A stretch of 64,000 nt of DNA from Arsenicibacter rosenii (GTDB taxonomy: Bacteria > Bacteroidota > Bacteroidia > Cytophagales > Spirosomataceae). Shown here in pieces: positions 57,321 to 64,000 of the stretch. The notes below the pieces were generated by a model, which was given only the letters and a program-made list of their open reading frames with translations, searched no databases and was not told the origin of the DNA. Numbering within the stretch: position 1 is the first letter of the stretch; the number at the start of each line of letters is the position of its first letter. Where the stretch lies: contig NZ_MORL01000009.1 of assembly GCF_001870735.1 (NCBI RefSeq), forward strand, positions 207,700 to 271,699. The letters are read 5' to 3'. A program made the position numbers and the translations under genes.

Positions 57321-58451
57321 CTAAAAGTTTATAGGTTGTCCGTCTACTAACTCCTGATAGCCTTTGGTTACCAGCTGATCACCGGCTTTCAGGCCATCCA
57401 GCACTTCGATCTGCCCGCCATAACTCTGTCCCGTCCTGACCTGCCGGGCGCGTGCGAGTTTCTTTCCGCCTTCGTTGACGGCCACGTAAACCAACTGTCC
57501 TTGTTCTGTACTTTGAATCAGGTTCTGATCAATCACCACAGCATTGGCTTTCGACGCATCGTTGATCTTCACCTGGGCCAGCATATTGGGCTTCAGCCTG
57601 TTATCTGATGGAAGCGGGGCCTCAATGGTGAATGTCCGGCTCAGCGGATCTACCGTTGTCGATACAAAGTTGATGCGTGTATTCAGATTTTTGTTTACAT
57701 CAGGGAAGCTCACCTGTACCTGATCACCATTCCGAACGCTGCCCGCGTAGGTATCGGCTACCTTTGCTACTACTTTCAGCGCCGACAGATTCACGACCTG
57801 GAACATCGGTGCTCCGGGCATACCCATCGCACCGGCTTTCACAAACACCTTATCAACCACACCGGCAATCGGGGCTTTCACCACCGACTGGCTCAGCTGG
57901 GTATTCAGCGTAGCCAGCCGCTTTTCCAGCGATTCCTTATTGTTTTTCGCCTGTAAATACTGGATTTCAGTACCGATCTGCTGTTTCCACAAATTTGCCT
58001 GCTTCTCAAACACCGTATTGGCCAGTGTCAGCTGATTTTTCACCTCTTCAATCGACTGACGCAGAATCTGGTCATCTACCTTCGCCATGACGGTGCCGGC
58101 TTTCACCTGGCTACCCTCCTGCACATAAACCGCCGTTATGGTTCCACCGGCCTGCGGGCTCACCTGTACGTTGTTTTTCGCGTCGATAGACCCCTGCAGC
58201 TCAATAAAGTGACGGAACGTTGAAGCCACAACCGGCGACACAACAACATCTTTCACTTTCGCCTCTTCTGCCTTTTTCGGGTCCAGTTTCGCCACCTCAG
58301 CTTCCAGCGTCCGCACTTTTGTATTCAGTTCGGCCTGCTGCTGCTTTAGCGTAGCTAACTCTTCTTTCTTTGCTTGTAAGTCGTTTTTCTTTTCCTGAGA
58401 ACAAGACCATAACAGACTCATTGTCAGGGCGAGGATGTAATATTTTTTCAT
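57321..58451 (-). CDS. RND efflux periplasmic adaptor (MFP) lipoprotein
   Basis: A 376-residue membrane fusion protein that bridges the RND pump and TolC. Signal peptide ends LLWSCSQ, with lipobox Cys17. Next a coiled coil (about 22-60; QAKKEELATLKQQQAELNTKVRTLEAEV), the first half of the lipoyl domain (VQVSPQAGGTITAVYVQEGSQVKAGTVMAKVD), a helical hairpin (about 130-185), the second lipoyl half (VVKAPIAGVVDKVFVKAGAM), the beta-barrel and the membrane-proximal part ending GLKAGDQLVTKGYQELVDGQPINF. The extra N-terminal coiled coil before the lipoyl domain is notable. Starts 30 bp downstream of the tolC stop. Confidence 0.95.
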   Translation of the reverse strand: MKKYYILALTMSLLWSCSQEKKNDLQAKKEELATLKQQQAELNTKVRTLEAEVAKLDPKKAEEAKVKDVVVSPVVASTFRHFIELQGSIDAKNNVQVSPQAGGTITAVYVQEGSQVKAGTVMAKVDDQILRQSIEEVKNQLTLANTVFEKQANLWKQQIGTEIQYLQAKNNKESLEKRLATLNTQLSQSVVKAPIAGVVDKVFVKAGAMGMPGAPMFQVVNLSALKVVAKVADTYAGSVRNGDQVQVSFPDVNKNLNTRINFVSTTVDPLSRTFTIEAPLPSDNRLKPNMLAQVKINDASKANAVVIDQNLIQSTEQGQLVYVAVNEGGKKLARARQVRTGQSYGGQIEVLDGLKAGDQLVTKGYQELVDGQPINF

Positions 58452-58481
58452 GATGGTTGTTTTTGCGTTAGTGAATAGGGA

Positions 58482-59849
58482 TTAATTACCGGCATACAGT
58501 TTTCCGGTTGCCTTATCGGCATCAACCTTAGCCAGCATAAAGTCCAGCAATGCAGAAAAATAGTTCGTTTGCGCTTCACGGGAGGAGATTTCAGCATTCA
58601 GCACCTCGATGTTTGAGCCAACTCCCTCTTTGTATTTGATCCGTGTCACCCGTAAGATTTCCTGTGCCAGATCGAGGTTACGCTTCTGCGTCTGCAAACT
58701 TTGCAGGTTGTTCTGCAACATGATCTGTGCCTGCCGGATCTGCAGATCAATCGAGTTTTTCAGCAGCTCGCCGCTGTTCTGCGCTTTTTGCAGTGTAATC
58801 CGCTGTTGTTGCAGCCGGTATTTTTTGGCAAACCCATCAAAAAGCGGTGCCGACAGGTTAATCCCGACCGACGACAAGGCAAACCATTTGTTTGTGATCA
58901 TATCACTCAGCTTGTCGCGCCCGTTGTTATACCCGTAGTTCAGAAAGGCCGACAAACGCGGGTAGTACTGCTTCCGGGTATTCTCAATATCCAGTGCCGC
59001 CAGCTTCAGCTGGGTTTGCAGCGTTGAATATTCAATCCGCTGGTTGTAGTCAAACGTTTTGGCTTCGTATTGTGCCAGCCGCTCCAGTTCTTCCAGGTTC
59101 TGTTCCTGGATTTTGTCGGTCAGCTTAATCGGTTCATCCACGCTCAGACCCATCTGATATTTCAGCAATACGTAGCTCAGCTCGATCAGGTTAACCACCT
59201 TCTGGCGTTCTGTCCGCAGGTTGTTGGCCTGTACTTCTAAGCGGTCAATGTCGATTTTTTCGACAAAGCCCTGGCGGTTCAGTTCCCGGGTTTCGCGCAA
59301 CGTCGAATCCAGCCGGCCAATATTCAGGTCGAGAAGTTTAATGCGCTCTTCGCTGACCAGTACGCCGTAATAGGCCTTAGCCACCTGACCGGCTACTTCG
59401 ATTTTCGACGATGTAACGTTTTTCTGAGCCAGTTCACGGTACGTATCAGCGGCCTTCAGACCAACCTTATACGAGGCATCAAAAATCAGCTGGTTGACCG
59501 CTGCCACCAGACTGCCAGAGTATTTTACCCCGAAGCGAACCCCCTGCGGACCGGCTGATTCAGGCAGCTGAAAAAAGGCCGGTGGCAGGAAAACTGTTTG
59601 AATCGCAAGGTTTTTCAGCGCCTGGCCCGAAATACTGGCCTGCGGCAACGCCACCGACCGGATTTCCTGTATACGTGCCTCGGCACTGGTAGCATCCAGC
59701 TTTGTATTCTGCACATTTATGTTGCGTTCAGTCGCAAACTGAATGGCTTCATTTAGTGAGTACTGTTTCTGGCCATACACGATTTCTATACTACAGAACG
59801 TCAGCATAAGCATCAGTCCCGTCCGGATCGTAGTAGTGCTATAATTCAT
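58482..59849 (-). CDS. TolC-family outer membrane efflux channel
   Basis: A 455-residue outer membrane efflux protein. Signal peptide (LMLTFCSIEIVYG) then the TolC duplicated fold: YSLNEAIQFATERNINVQNTKLD in repeat 1, long helices with QVAKAYYGVLVSEERIKLLDLNI, the membrane strand SGSLVAAVNQLIFDASY, then repeat 2 with YYPRLSAFLNYGY, LSAPLFDGFAKKYRLQQQRI and VTRIKYKEGVGSNIEVLNAE. It forms the outer tunnel of the pump encoded downstream. Its start overlaps the tetR stop by 11 bp, which supports coupled translation in one operon. Confidence 0.95.
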   Translation of the reverse strand: MNYSTTTIRTGLMLMLTFCSIEIVYGQKQYSLNEAIQFATERNINVQNTKLDATSAEARIQEIRSVALPQASISGQALKNLAIQTVFLPPAFFQLPESAGPQGVRFGVKYSGSLVAAVNQLIFDASYKVGLKAADTYRELAQKNVTSSKIEVAGQVAKAYYGVLVSEERIKLLDLNIGRLDSTLRETRELNRQGFVEKIDIDRLEVQANNLRTERQKVVNLIELSYVLLKYQMGLSVDEPIKLTDKIQEQNLEELERLAQYEAKTFDYNQRIEYSTLQTQLKLAALDIENTRKQYYPRLSAFLNYGYNNGRDKLSDMITNKWFALSSVGINLSAPLFDGFAKKYRLQQQRITLQKAQNSGELLKNSIDLQIRQAQIMLQNNLQSLQTQKRNLDLAQEILRVTRIKYKEGVGSNIEVLNAEISSREAQTNYFSALLDFMLAKVDADKATGKLYAGN

Positions 59850-60456
59850 GGTTGAATTGGTTATAAATAGTAAATCCTTTTTCGGTCAGCATCCCCCGCA
59901 GAAAATGGTGCAGGAGTTCAATCTGTATATCGGTCAGGCCAAAGCGGTCATGGGGGAAAACAGCCTCGTCCATGGCCAGATGCATTGATTCCAGCCGTAG
60001 CCGTGCCAGTACTTCTACATTGATATCATCGCGGTATAAGCCATCCCGTATGCCCCATTCCAGGTTTTCTATGATGGAGGCAAACACAAACTCTTCCTTA
60101 TATTTCCGGTATTCTTCCCAGGCTTTGGGATAGTGGCGCTCAATATCGAAAAGCAGATTCGGGTTGTTGCTATCTGCGTATTTCCGCACCATTACCGATA
60201 GCATCAGCATGGCATCGACGGCGTTGTGAGCGTCTATTTTGTGGCAGTTAACATTTTCTTTTTTCGCGTTGAAATGATTAACAACGACCTGATAAACGAG
60301 GTCTTCCTTATCTGAGAAATGCTGATAAAGCGTCTTTTTGGATATGCCCAGACGCCGGGAGATGTCATCAAGTGTGACTGATTTTACGCCGTACTTCCAG
60401 AATAACCGTTCGGCCTCGTCAACAATTTTGTGCTTTATAGAAGTATGTTCCTTCAT
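59839..60456 (-). CDS. TetR/AcrR family transcriptional regulator
   Basis: A 205-residue regulator. N-terminal helix-turn-helix: IVDEAERLFWKYGVKSVTLDDISRRLGISKKTLYQHFSDKEDLVYQVV, the canonical TetR DNA-binding domain (about 10-57). The C-terminal helical domain binds the inducer and forms the dimer; it has no recognisable subfamily. It is first in the efflux operon and is expected to repress its own transcription until a pump substrate binds. Paired inverted repeats at 60472-60506, just upstream of ATG 60456, are the likely operator. Confidence 0.95.
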   Translation of the reverse strand: MKEHTSIKHKIVDEAERLFWKYGVKSVTLDDISRRLGISKKTLYQHFSDKEDLVYQVVVNHFNAKKENVNCHKIDAHNAVDAMLMLSVMVRKYADSNNPNLLFDIERHYPKAWEEYRKYKEEFVFASIIENLEWGIRDGLYRDDINVEVLARLRLESMHLAMDEAVFPHDRFGLTDIQIELLHHFLRGMLTEKGFTIYNQFNHEL

Positions 60457-60790
60457 GTGTTCCTGGTAAGGGAACCATGGAAACTTTCTTATGGTTCATA
60501 GTTTCCGTTAAATTTTTGTTGTCTTGTTCATTAGCGCTGCAAATTAGCCCGGAAGCCGCAACCGGTAAACAAATACTTCATAAAGTGGAGATTTTGAGGG
60601 GTGAACGGCATGAATTCTCCGACGAACTTCCGCTTCCCGAAAGCAACCGGCCATCGGGTTTCGCCGGTTGATCCCGAAATAATGACATTTCAAACACAAC
60701 GGCATTGAAAACAGGGTCGGTAACACCCACTTTTGTCCCATCATTACGCCGCTATTAACGCAACAACACGAACACAAAAACAACAATACA
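60457..60790. other. 334-bp divergent intergenic region
   Basis: Lies between tetR (minus) and the beta-barrel gene (plus). The left part holds the interleaved operator repeats (60472-60506) and an imperfect -7 match on the minus strand (CTAATTTG, 60547-60540). The right part, about 60550-60790, has no hairpin, repeat or clear promoter. No convincing ORF is present. Confidence 0.55.
60472..60506 (-). promoter_or_regulatory. Putative TetR operator (interleaved inverted repeats)
   Basis: Two inverted repeats overlap: GAACCAT (60472-60478) with ATGGTTC (60491-60497), and GGAAACT (60479-60485) with AGTTTCC (60500-60506). They lie 16-50 bp upstream of the tetR start, between it and a possible -7 box, the usual place for autoregulation. 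Confidence 0.5.
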
Positions 60791-61549
60791 ATGAAAAACG
60801 CATTACAACGCATCGCCTTTATGATTCCGGTCTTTGCCCTTTTTGCTATCCAGGCAGAAGGACAGGCCACAGCCAAAAAAGCAGCCCCTGCCGCGAAACC
60901 TGCTCCAGCCGTAGCGCGTACATCCGAACCGGCTAATGTGGCTGGTCAAAAGACCCGGCAAGCCGCAACACCACCGGCAACTGCGAAGCCGGCAACACCG
61001 CCGGCCGCTACCCAACAGCCGGTTCAGACCCATACAAGCGCAGCGCCGAAACCGGGAGCAACTACACCGGCGAAAAAGCAGCCGGTTTTCGCGAAAGCCG
61101 CTCACCGGACATCGTATCTGAACGGTGGTATCGGCCTGGCCTCCTACTGGGGTGGTGGTATTCCGATCGGGGTATCGTTTGAGACTGCCCTGGCCGAAAA
61201 CCTGTCGGTCGGCGGTTCGGTCGACTATGCTCATTACGGCCGGAATTATGGTGGTTATAAGTGGAGCTACAACTTTATCTATGCCGGCGCCCGTGGCTCG
61301 TATCATCTTGGTGAAATCCTGCAGACAGGCGATAAATTTGACCCCTATGCCGGTATTTCGCTAGGCGTCCGGATTGCCAGCTATAAAGACAACGCAGGCT
61401 ATGGCGACTATTATAACCCGTATAACAATGGCTTATATTTAGGAATCCACGTCGGTGGCCGCTACTACTTCACCGAGAAGGTAGGTGGTTTTGCCGAAGT
61501 CGGCTACGGTGTCACAGCACTCCGTCTGGGGGTCACCGCCAAATTTTAA
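60791..61549 (+). CDS. Outer membrane beta-barrel protein with Ala/Pro-rich linker
   Basis: A 252-residue exported protein. Signal peptide (MIPVFALFAIQAEGQA) is followed by a low-complexity Ala/Pro/Thr/Lys segment to about residue 100 (AKKAAPAAKPAPAVAR, TPPATAKPATPPAATQQ) that could span the periplasm or bind peptidoglycan. The rest is a small beta-barrel: SYLNGGIGLASYWGGGIPIGVSFETAL, LSVGGSVDYAHYG, YNFIYAGARGSYHL, GISLGVRIASY, GLYLGIHVGGRYYF and VGGFAEVGYGVTALRLGVTAKF with a terminal Phe. A terminator follows. No function is known. Confidence 0.82.
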   Translation: MKNALQRIAFMIPVFALFAIQAEGQATAKKAAPAAKPAPAVARTSEPANVAGQKTRQAATPPATAKPATPPAATQQPVQTHTSAAPKPGATTPAKKQPVFAKAAHRTSYLNGGIGLASYWGGGIPIGVSFETALAENLSVGGSVDYAHYGRNYGGYKWSYNFIYAGARGSYHLGEILQTGDKFDPYAGISLGVRIASYKDNAGYGDYYNPYNNGLYLGIHVGGRYYFTEKVGGFAEVGYGVTALRLGVTAKF

Positions 61550-61575
61550 CCATTAATCTTATCTCCGGACGGTTA

Positions 61576-61611
61576 AGCCATTAGTTGTAATCTCTTTTAC
61601 AGCTAATGGCT
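61576..61611 (+). terminator. Hairpin after the beta-barrel gene
   Basis: AGCCATTAGTTGTAA (61576-61590) pairs with TTACAGCTAATGGCT (61597-61611) with one mismatch and a 6-nt loop. It lies 27 bp after the stop and just before the next gene's promoter candidate. Confidence 0.75.
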
Positions 61612-61615
61612 GTCT

Positions 61616-61623
61616 TATATTTG
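61616..61623 (+). promoter_or_regulatory. Candidate -7 box for the LytS/LytTR operon
   Basis: TATATTTG, a full TAnnTTTG match, 29 bp before ATG 61653, directly behind the preceding terminator. The only nearby TTG is too far away for a normal -33. Confidence 0.4.
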
Positions 61624-61652
61624 CGTCGTTACGAAAACTCTGTCCTAAACAA

Positions 61653-63014
61653 ATGAGCTACGATACCTGGTATCTGTTGTTTCTGGGAACGGTCATTGCG
61701 ATGCTGATGCTGAATCTCATTCAGTGGTGGCTTTATCGGGAGCGTGTGTATGCGTTATACACTTTTTATATGCTTGCCTGGATTGCGTTCTTTTGTTTAC
61801 TTAATGCAGCTGACACATGGCCTGTCATCCGGTTTGTGCAGGTTGCCATTCCGATGGCGGCCTATATTGCGTACTTTGAACTGACAATCTACTTCCTGAA
61901 TTTACAGATTACCCGGCCTGGTTTAATCCGGATTTTCCGGACAACGCAGGTGGTGCTGATTACCTATATCGTCCTGGAAATCCTGCTTTGCTTTCTGACG
62001 GATTGGTGGCAGCAGCCTTTTCATGGCATTTTACATACCGTCGTACGTAGTGGTCTGGCGGGGCTGTCTTTTTACATCATATCTATCATTTACCGGTGGG
62101 AAAACATTGTTGCCAGATTGTTTATTACCGGTAGTACGGCGCTGGTTATCGGAGCTATTGCGGCCATGCTGGCCACGTTATTTTTTTCACAGCCCTGGGG
62201 TGATATGGCCTGGCATAAGCCGCTGGCCTATATGCAGACCGGCATTCTGGCCGAACTTCTTTTTTTCTCCACGGGCCTTACCTACCGCCACCGCAGTCAG
62301 GAAATCCGGCAGGCAGTACGCAAAGCGCTTGTTGAAAAAGAACTGATACAGGAACGTGAACAACGGCAGCGCGAACAACTGGAAGCCGCCCTGAATGTTC
62401 AGCAATTGAAGCAGGAAAAAACGGAAGTTCAGATACGGGCTCTGCAAACCCAGATCAATCCACATTTTTTGTTCAACAGCCTGAATACCTTATCCTCGCT
62501 CATTGACGAAGACCCCTTACTGGCTACCACTTTTGTTGATGAACTCAGCACTGTTTACCGCTATCTTTTACGCAGTAATGTACTGGAACTAACCACCCTG
62601 CAACTGGAGCTCAATTTTATTCAATCGTACCTGAATCTGCTTAAAACACGGTATGGGCGAGGCTTAATTACTGAAATTCAGGTCCGGCCCGACCATGCCG
62701 GCCTATTACTACCTCCGTTAACGCTGCAGCTCCTGACCGAAAATGCGGTCAAACACAATGTAATCCTAGCCAATAAACCATTAGTGATCCGGATTAAAAC
62801 CGATGACGACCGGCAAATTATTGTGGAAAACTCCCTGCAACGAAAAACGCTGCGGGTCGAATCAAACGGTATCGGCTTATCTAATATTACCTCGAAGTAC
62901 AAGCTATTGGGTAGCCGGCCTCCTGTTTTTGAGGAAGATATTCACTCCTTCCGGGTAATCCTTCCGGTTATTGAAACCCTGAAAGAGTTTTCGGCTACGA
63001 AGGAAGCGTGGTAG
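61653..63014 (+). CDS. LytS-type sensor histidine kinase with seven membrane helices
   Basis: A 453-residue membrane kinase. Seven hydrophobic segments (about 6-28, 32-53, 57-84, 94-118, 126-148, 152-178, 188-210) resemble the 7TMR-DISM sensor. A coiled coil (about 215-262, rich in E/Q/R) leads to QTQINPHFLFNSLNTLSSL with phospho-acceptor His271, the His_kinase (PF06580) signature. The HATPase part includes LLPPLTLQLLTENAVKHN and SNGIGLSNITSKYKLLG. The extracellular ligand is unknown. Its cognate regulator starts 112 bp downstream. Confidence 0.93.
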   Translation: MSYDTWYLLFLGTVIAMLMLNLIQWWLYRERVYALYTFYMLAWIAFFCLLNAADTWPVIRFVQVAIPMAAYIAYFELTIYFLNLQITRPGLIRIFRTTQVVLITYIVLEILLCFLTDWWQQPFHGILHTVVRSGLAGLSFYIISIIYRWENIVARLFITGSTALVIGAIAAMLATLFFSQPWGDMAWHKPLAYMQTGILAELLFFSTGLTYRHRSQEIRQAVRKALVEKELIQEREQRQREQLEAALNVQQLKQEKTEVQIRALQTQINPHFLFNSLNTLSSLIDEDPLLATTFVDELSTVYRYLLRSNVLELTTLQLELNFIQSYLNLLKTRYGRGLITEIQVRPDHAGLLLPPLTLQLLTENAVKHNVILANKPLVIRIKTDDDRQIIVENSLQRKTLRVESNGIGLSNITSKYKLLGSRPPVFEEDIHSFRVILPVIETLKEFSATKEAW

Positions 63015-63126
63015 ATTCAGTCGTTTTTTTTACCACTTCGCCCGCCTTTTTTTACTGTACAGGAAAAATTATATTGAAGAAGCGCCATTTTTAATAAATA
63101 TTTGAGCAAAAGTCCAGGCAATAGCA

Positions 63127-63924
63127 ATGAATGTTTTTTTAATCGAAGATGAAGAGTTAGCTGTTCGCAAGCTGAGTAAGCTGTTACAGGAAGTTGCTCC
63201 GGATATACAGATTGTCGGTACAGCGGCCAGCGTGCGGGCTTCTGTCGCATGGCTTGATAGTAACACAGCTCCCGATTTGATCCTCATGGACATTGAGCTT
63301 GCCGATGGTCAGAGCTTCGAAATTTTTGAACAAACAACGGTTAGCTCGCCGGTTATTTTTACTACGTCTTATGATGAATATGCGTTGAAGGCGTTTAAAG
63401 TAAATAGCATCGACTATCTGTTAAAGCCCATTAAACGTCATGAACTGGAAGCGAGCTTAAGTAAATACCAGCGATTGCATCAGGGTACAGACCTGAATCT
63501 GCCTTCTACAAAAAATGATACAGATTCAGCGGCGGCCATTGATGCACTGGTTCAACAATTACGTCAGCAAATTCAGCCGACTGATTTCCGGAGACGGTTT
63601 CTTGTTAAACATCGTCAGCAATGGATACCGATTGAAGTCAATGATATTGCGTTTTTCTATACAGAAGAAGGCATCAGTTTTTTCCGGACTACTACTAATC
63701 AGAAGTACGCAGTAGACTATACGTTAGATGAGCTGGAGAAAATGCTGGATCCGGATCAGTTTTTCCGGGCTAACCGGCAGTTTATTACCCACATTCAATC
63801 GGTTCAGCAAATTCATCCTTATTTTAACAATAAGCTGAAATTAATTCTGAAACCTGTAACCGACGAAGAAGTGGTCATTAGCCGTGAAAAAGCTACTGAC
63901 TTTAAAAAATGGATGGGGAAGTAA
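63127..63924 (+). CDS. LytTR-family response regulator
   Basis: A 265-residue regulator. Receiver domain about 1-115: EDEE at the N-terminus, phospho-acceptor Asp55 in LILMDIELADG, TTSYDEYALKAF and Lys in DYLLKPIKRHELE. After a linker, a LytTR DNA-binding domain (about 165-262; RRFLVKHRQQWIPIEVNDIAFFYTEEGISFF, YTLDELEKMLDPDQFFRANRQFITHI, LKLILKPVTDEEVVISREKATDFKKWM). It is the partner of the LytS-type kinase upstream. Target promoters cannot be deduced here; the beta-barrel gene before the pair is one possibility. Confidence 0.95.
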   Translation: MNVFLIEDEELAVRKLSKLLQEVAPDIQIVGTAASVRASVAWLDSNTAPDLILMDIELADGQSFEIFEQTTVSSPVIFTTSYDEYALKAFKVNSIDYLLKPIKRHELEASLSKYQRLHQGTDLNLPSTKNDTDSAAAIDALVQQLRQQIQPTDFRRRFLVKHRQQWIPIEVNDIAFFYTEEGISFFRTTTNQKYAVDYTLDELEKMLDPDQFFRANRQFITHIQSVQQIHPYFNNKLKLILKPVTDEEVVISREKATDFKKWMGK

Positions 63925-63951
63925 CTTTTAAATGTAGATATTTCTGTCTAG

Positions 63952-63978
63952 GCCCGTTGTTATACACGGGCTTTTTTT
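63952..63978 (+). terminator. Intrinsic terminator of the LytS/LytTR operon
   Basis: GCCCGT, TGTTATAC loop, ACGGGC followed by a run of seven T's, 28 bp after the regulator stop. Confidence 0.88.
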
Positions 63979-64000
63979 GGGTAATGTATAAACGACAAGA

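Overview
The window reads as chromosomal DNA of a Bacteroidota bacterium, most likely Cytophagales near Spirosoma (Spirosomaceae). The grounds are two SusC/SusD pairs, many lipoproteins with short signal peptides ending in a lipobox Cys, several TAnnTTTG-type promoter boxes, no useful Shine-Dalgarno signals, and LytS/LytTR regulators. The genus is inference. No rRNA, tRNA, CRISPR array, prophage or integrated plasmid was found.

Layout. 1-1.8 kb: end of nadA and complete nadB (NAD synthesis). 1.9-6.3 kb: orphan RNA ligase, CPBP protease, small membrane protein, sodium:solute symporter, Nudix hydrolase. 6.3-13.1 kb: palindrome cluster, then lhgO-anmK, a fructosamine-kinase-like gene, an SDR, an M28 peptidase and an SdiA-regulated-type lipoprotein. 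13.1-17.8 kb: small exported proteins, csaA, then a B12-uptake operon (cobalamin riboswitch, BtuB-like receptor, DUF5074-type lipoprotein). 17.9-24.3 kb: SDR, DAO-type flavoenzyme, and a GT4 glycosyltransferase followed by a GH130 enzyme. 24.3-35.8 kb: two tandem susC-susD-DUF1735 operons, each with its own promoter candidate and terminator. 36.2-40.2 kb: dicarboxylate symporter, a REP-associated transposase (RAYT) bracketed by matching palindromes, hemE and purU. 40.4-46.0 kb: a cytosolic cNMP-domain histidine kinase, a receiver/thioredoxin-reductase-like fusion, then egtB and egtD (ergothioneine). 46.1-53.7 kb: typA, small exported proteins, an outer membrane barrel receptor, dienelactone hydrolase, metallophosphoesterase. 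53.8-60.5 kb: tetR-tolC-MFP-RND efflux operon with a putative operator. 60.8-64 kb: beta-barrel protein and a LytS/LytTR two-component pair.

The best candidate for an under-described system is at 40.4-46.0 kb. A soluble histidine kinase with a cyclic-nucleotide-type sensor domain sits directly upstream of a receiver fused to a thioredoxin-fold-like segment and a flavoprotein that looks like thioredoxin reductase but lacks the CxxC. The ergothioneine genes follow on the same strand. The second theme is palindromes: one family surrounds the RAYT and recurs up to 8 kb away, and unrelated palindromes sit at other gene ends.
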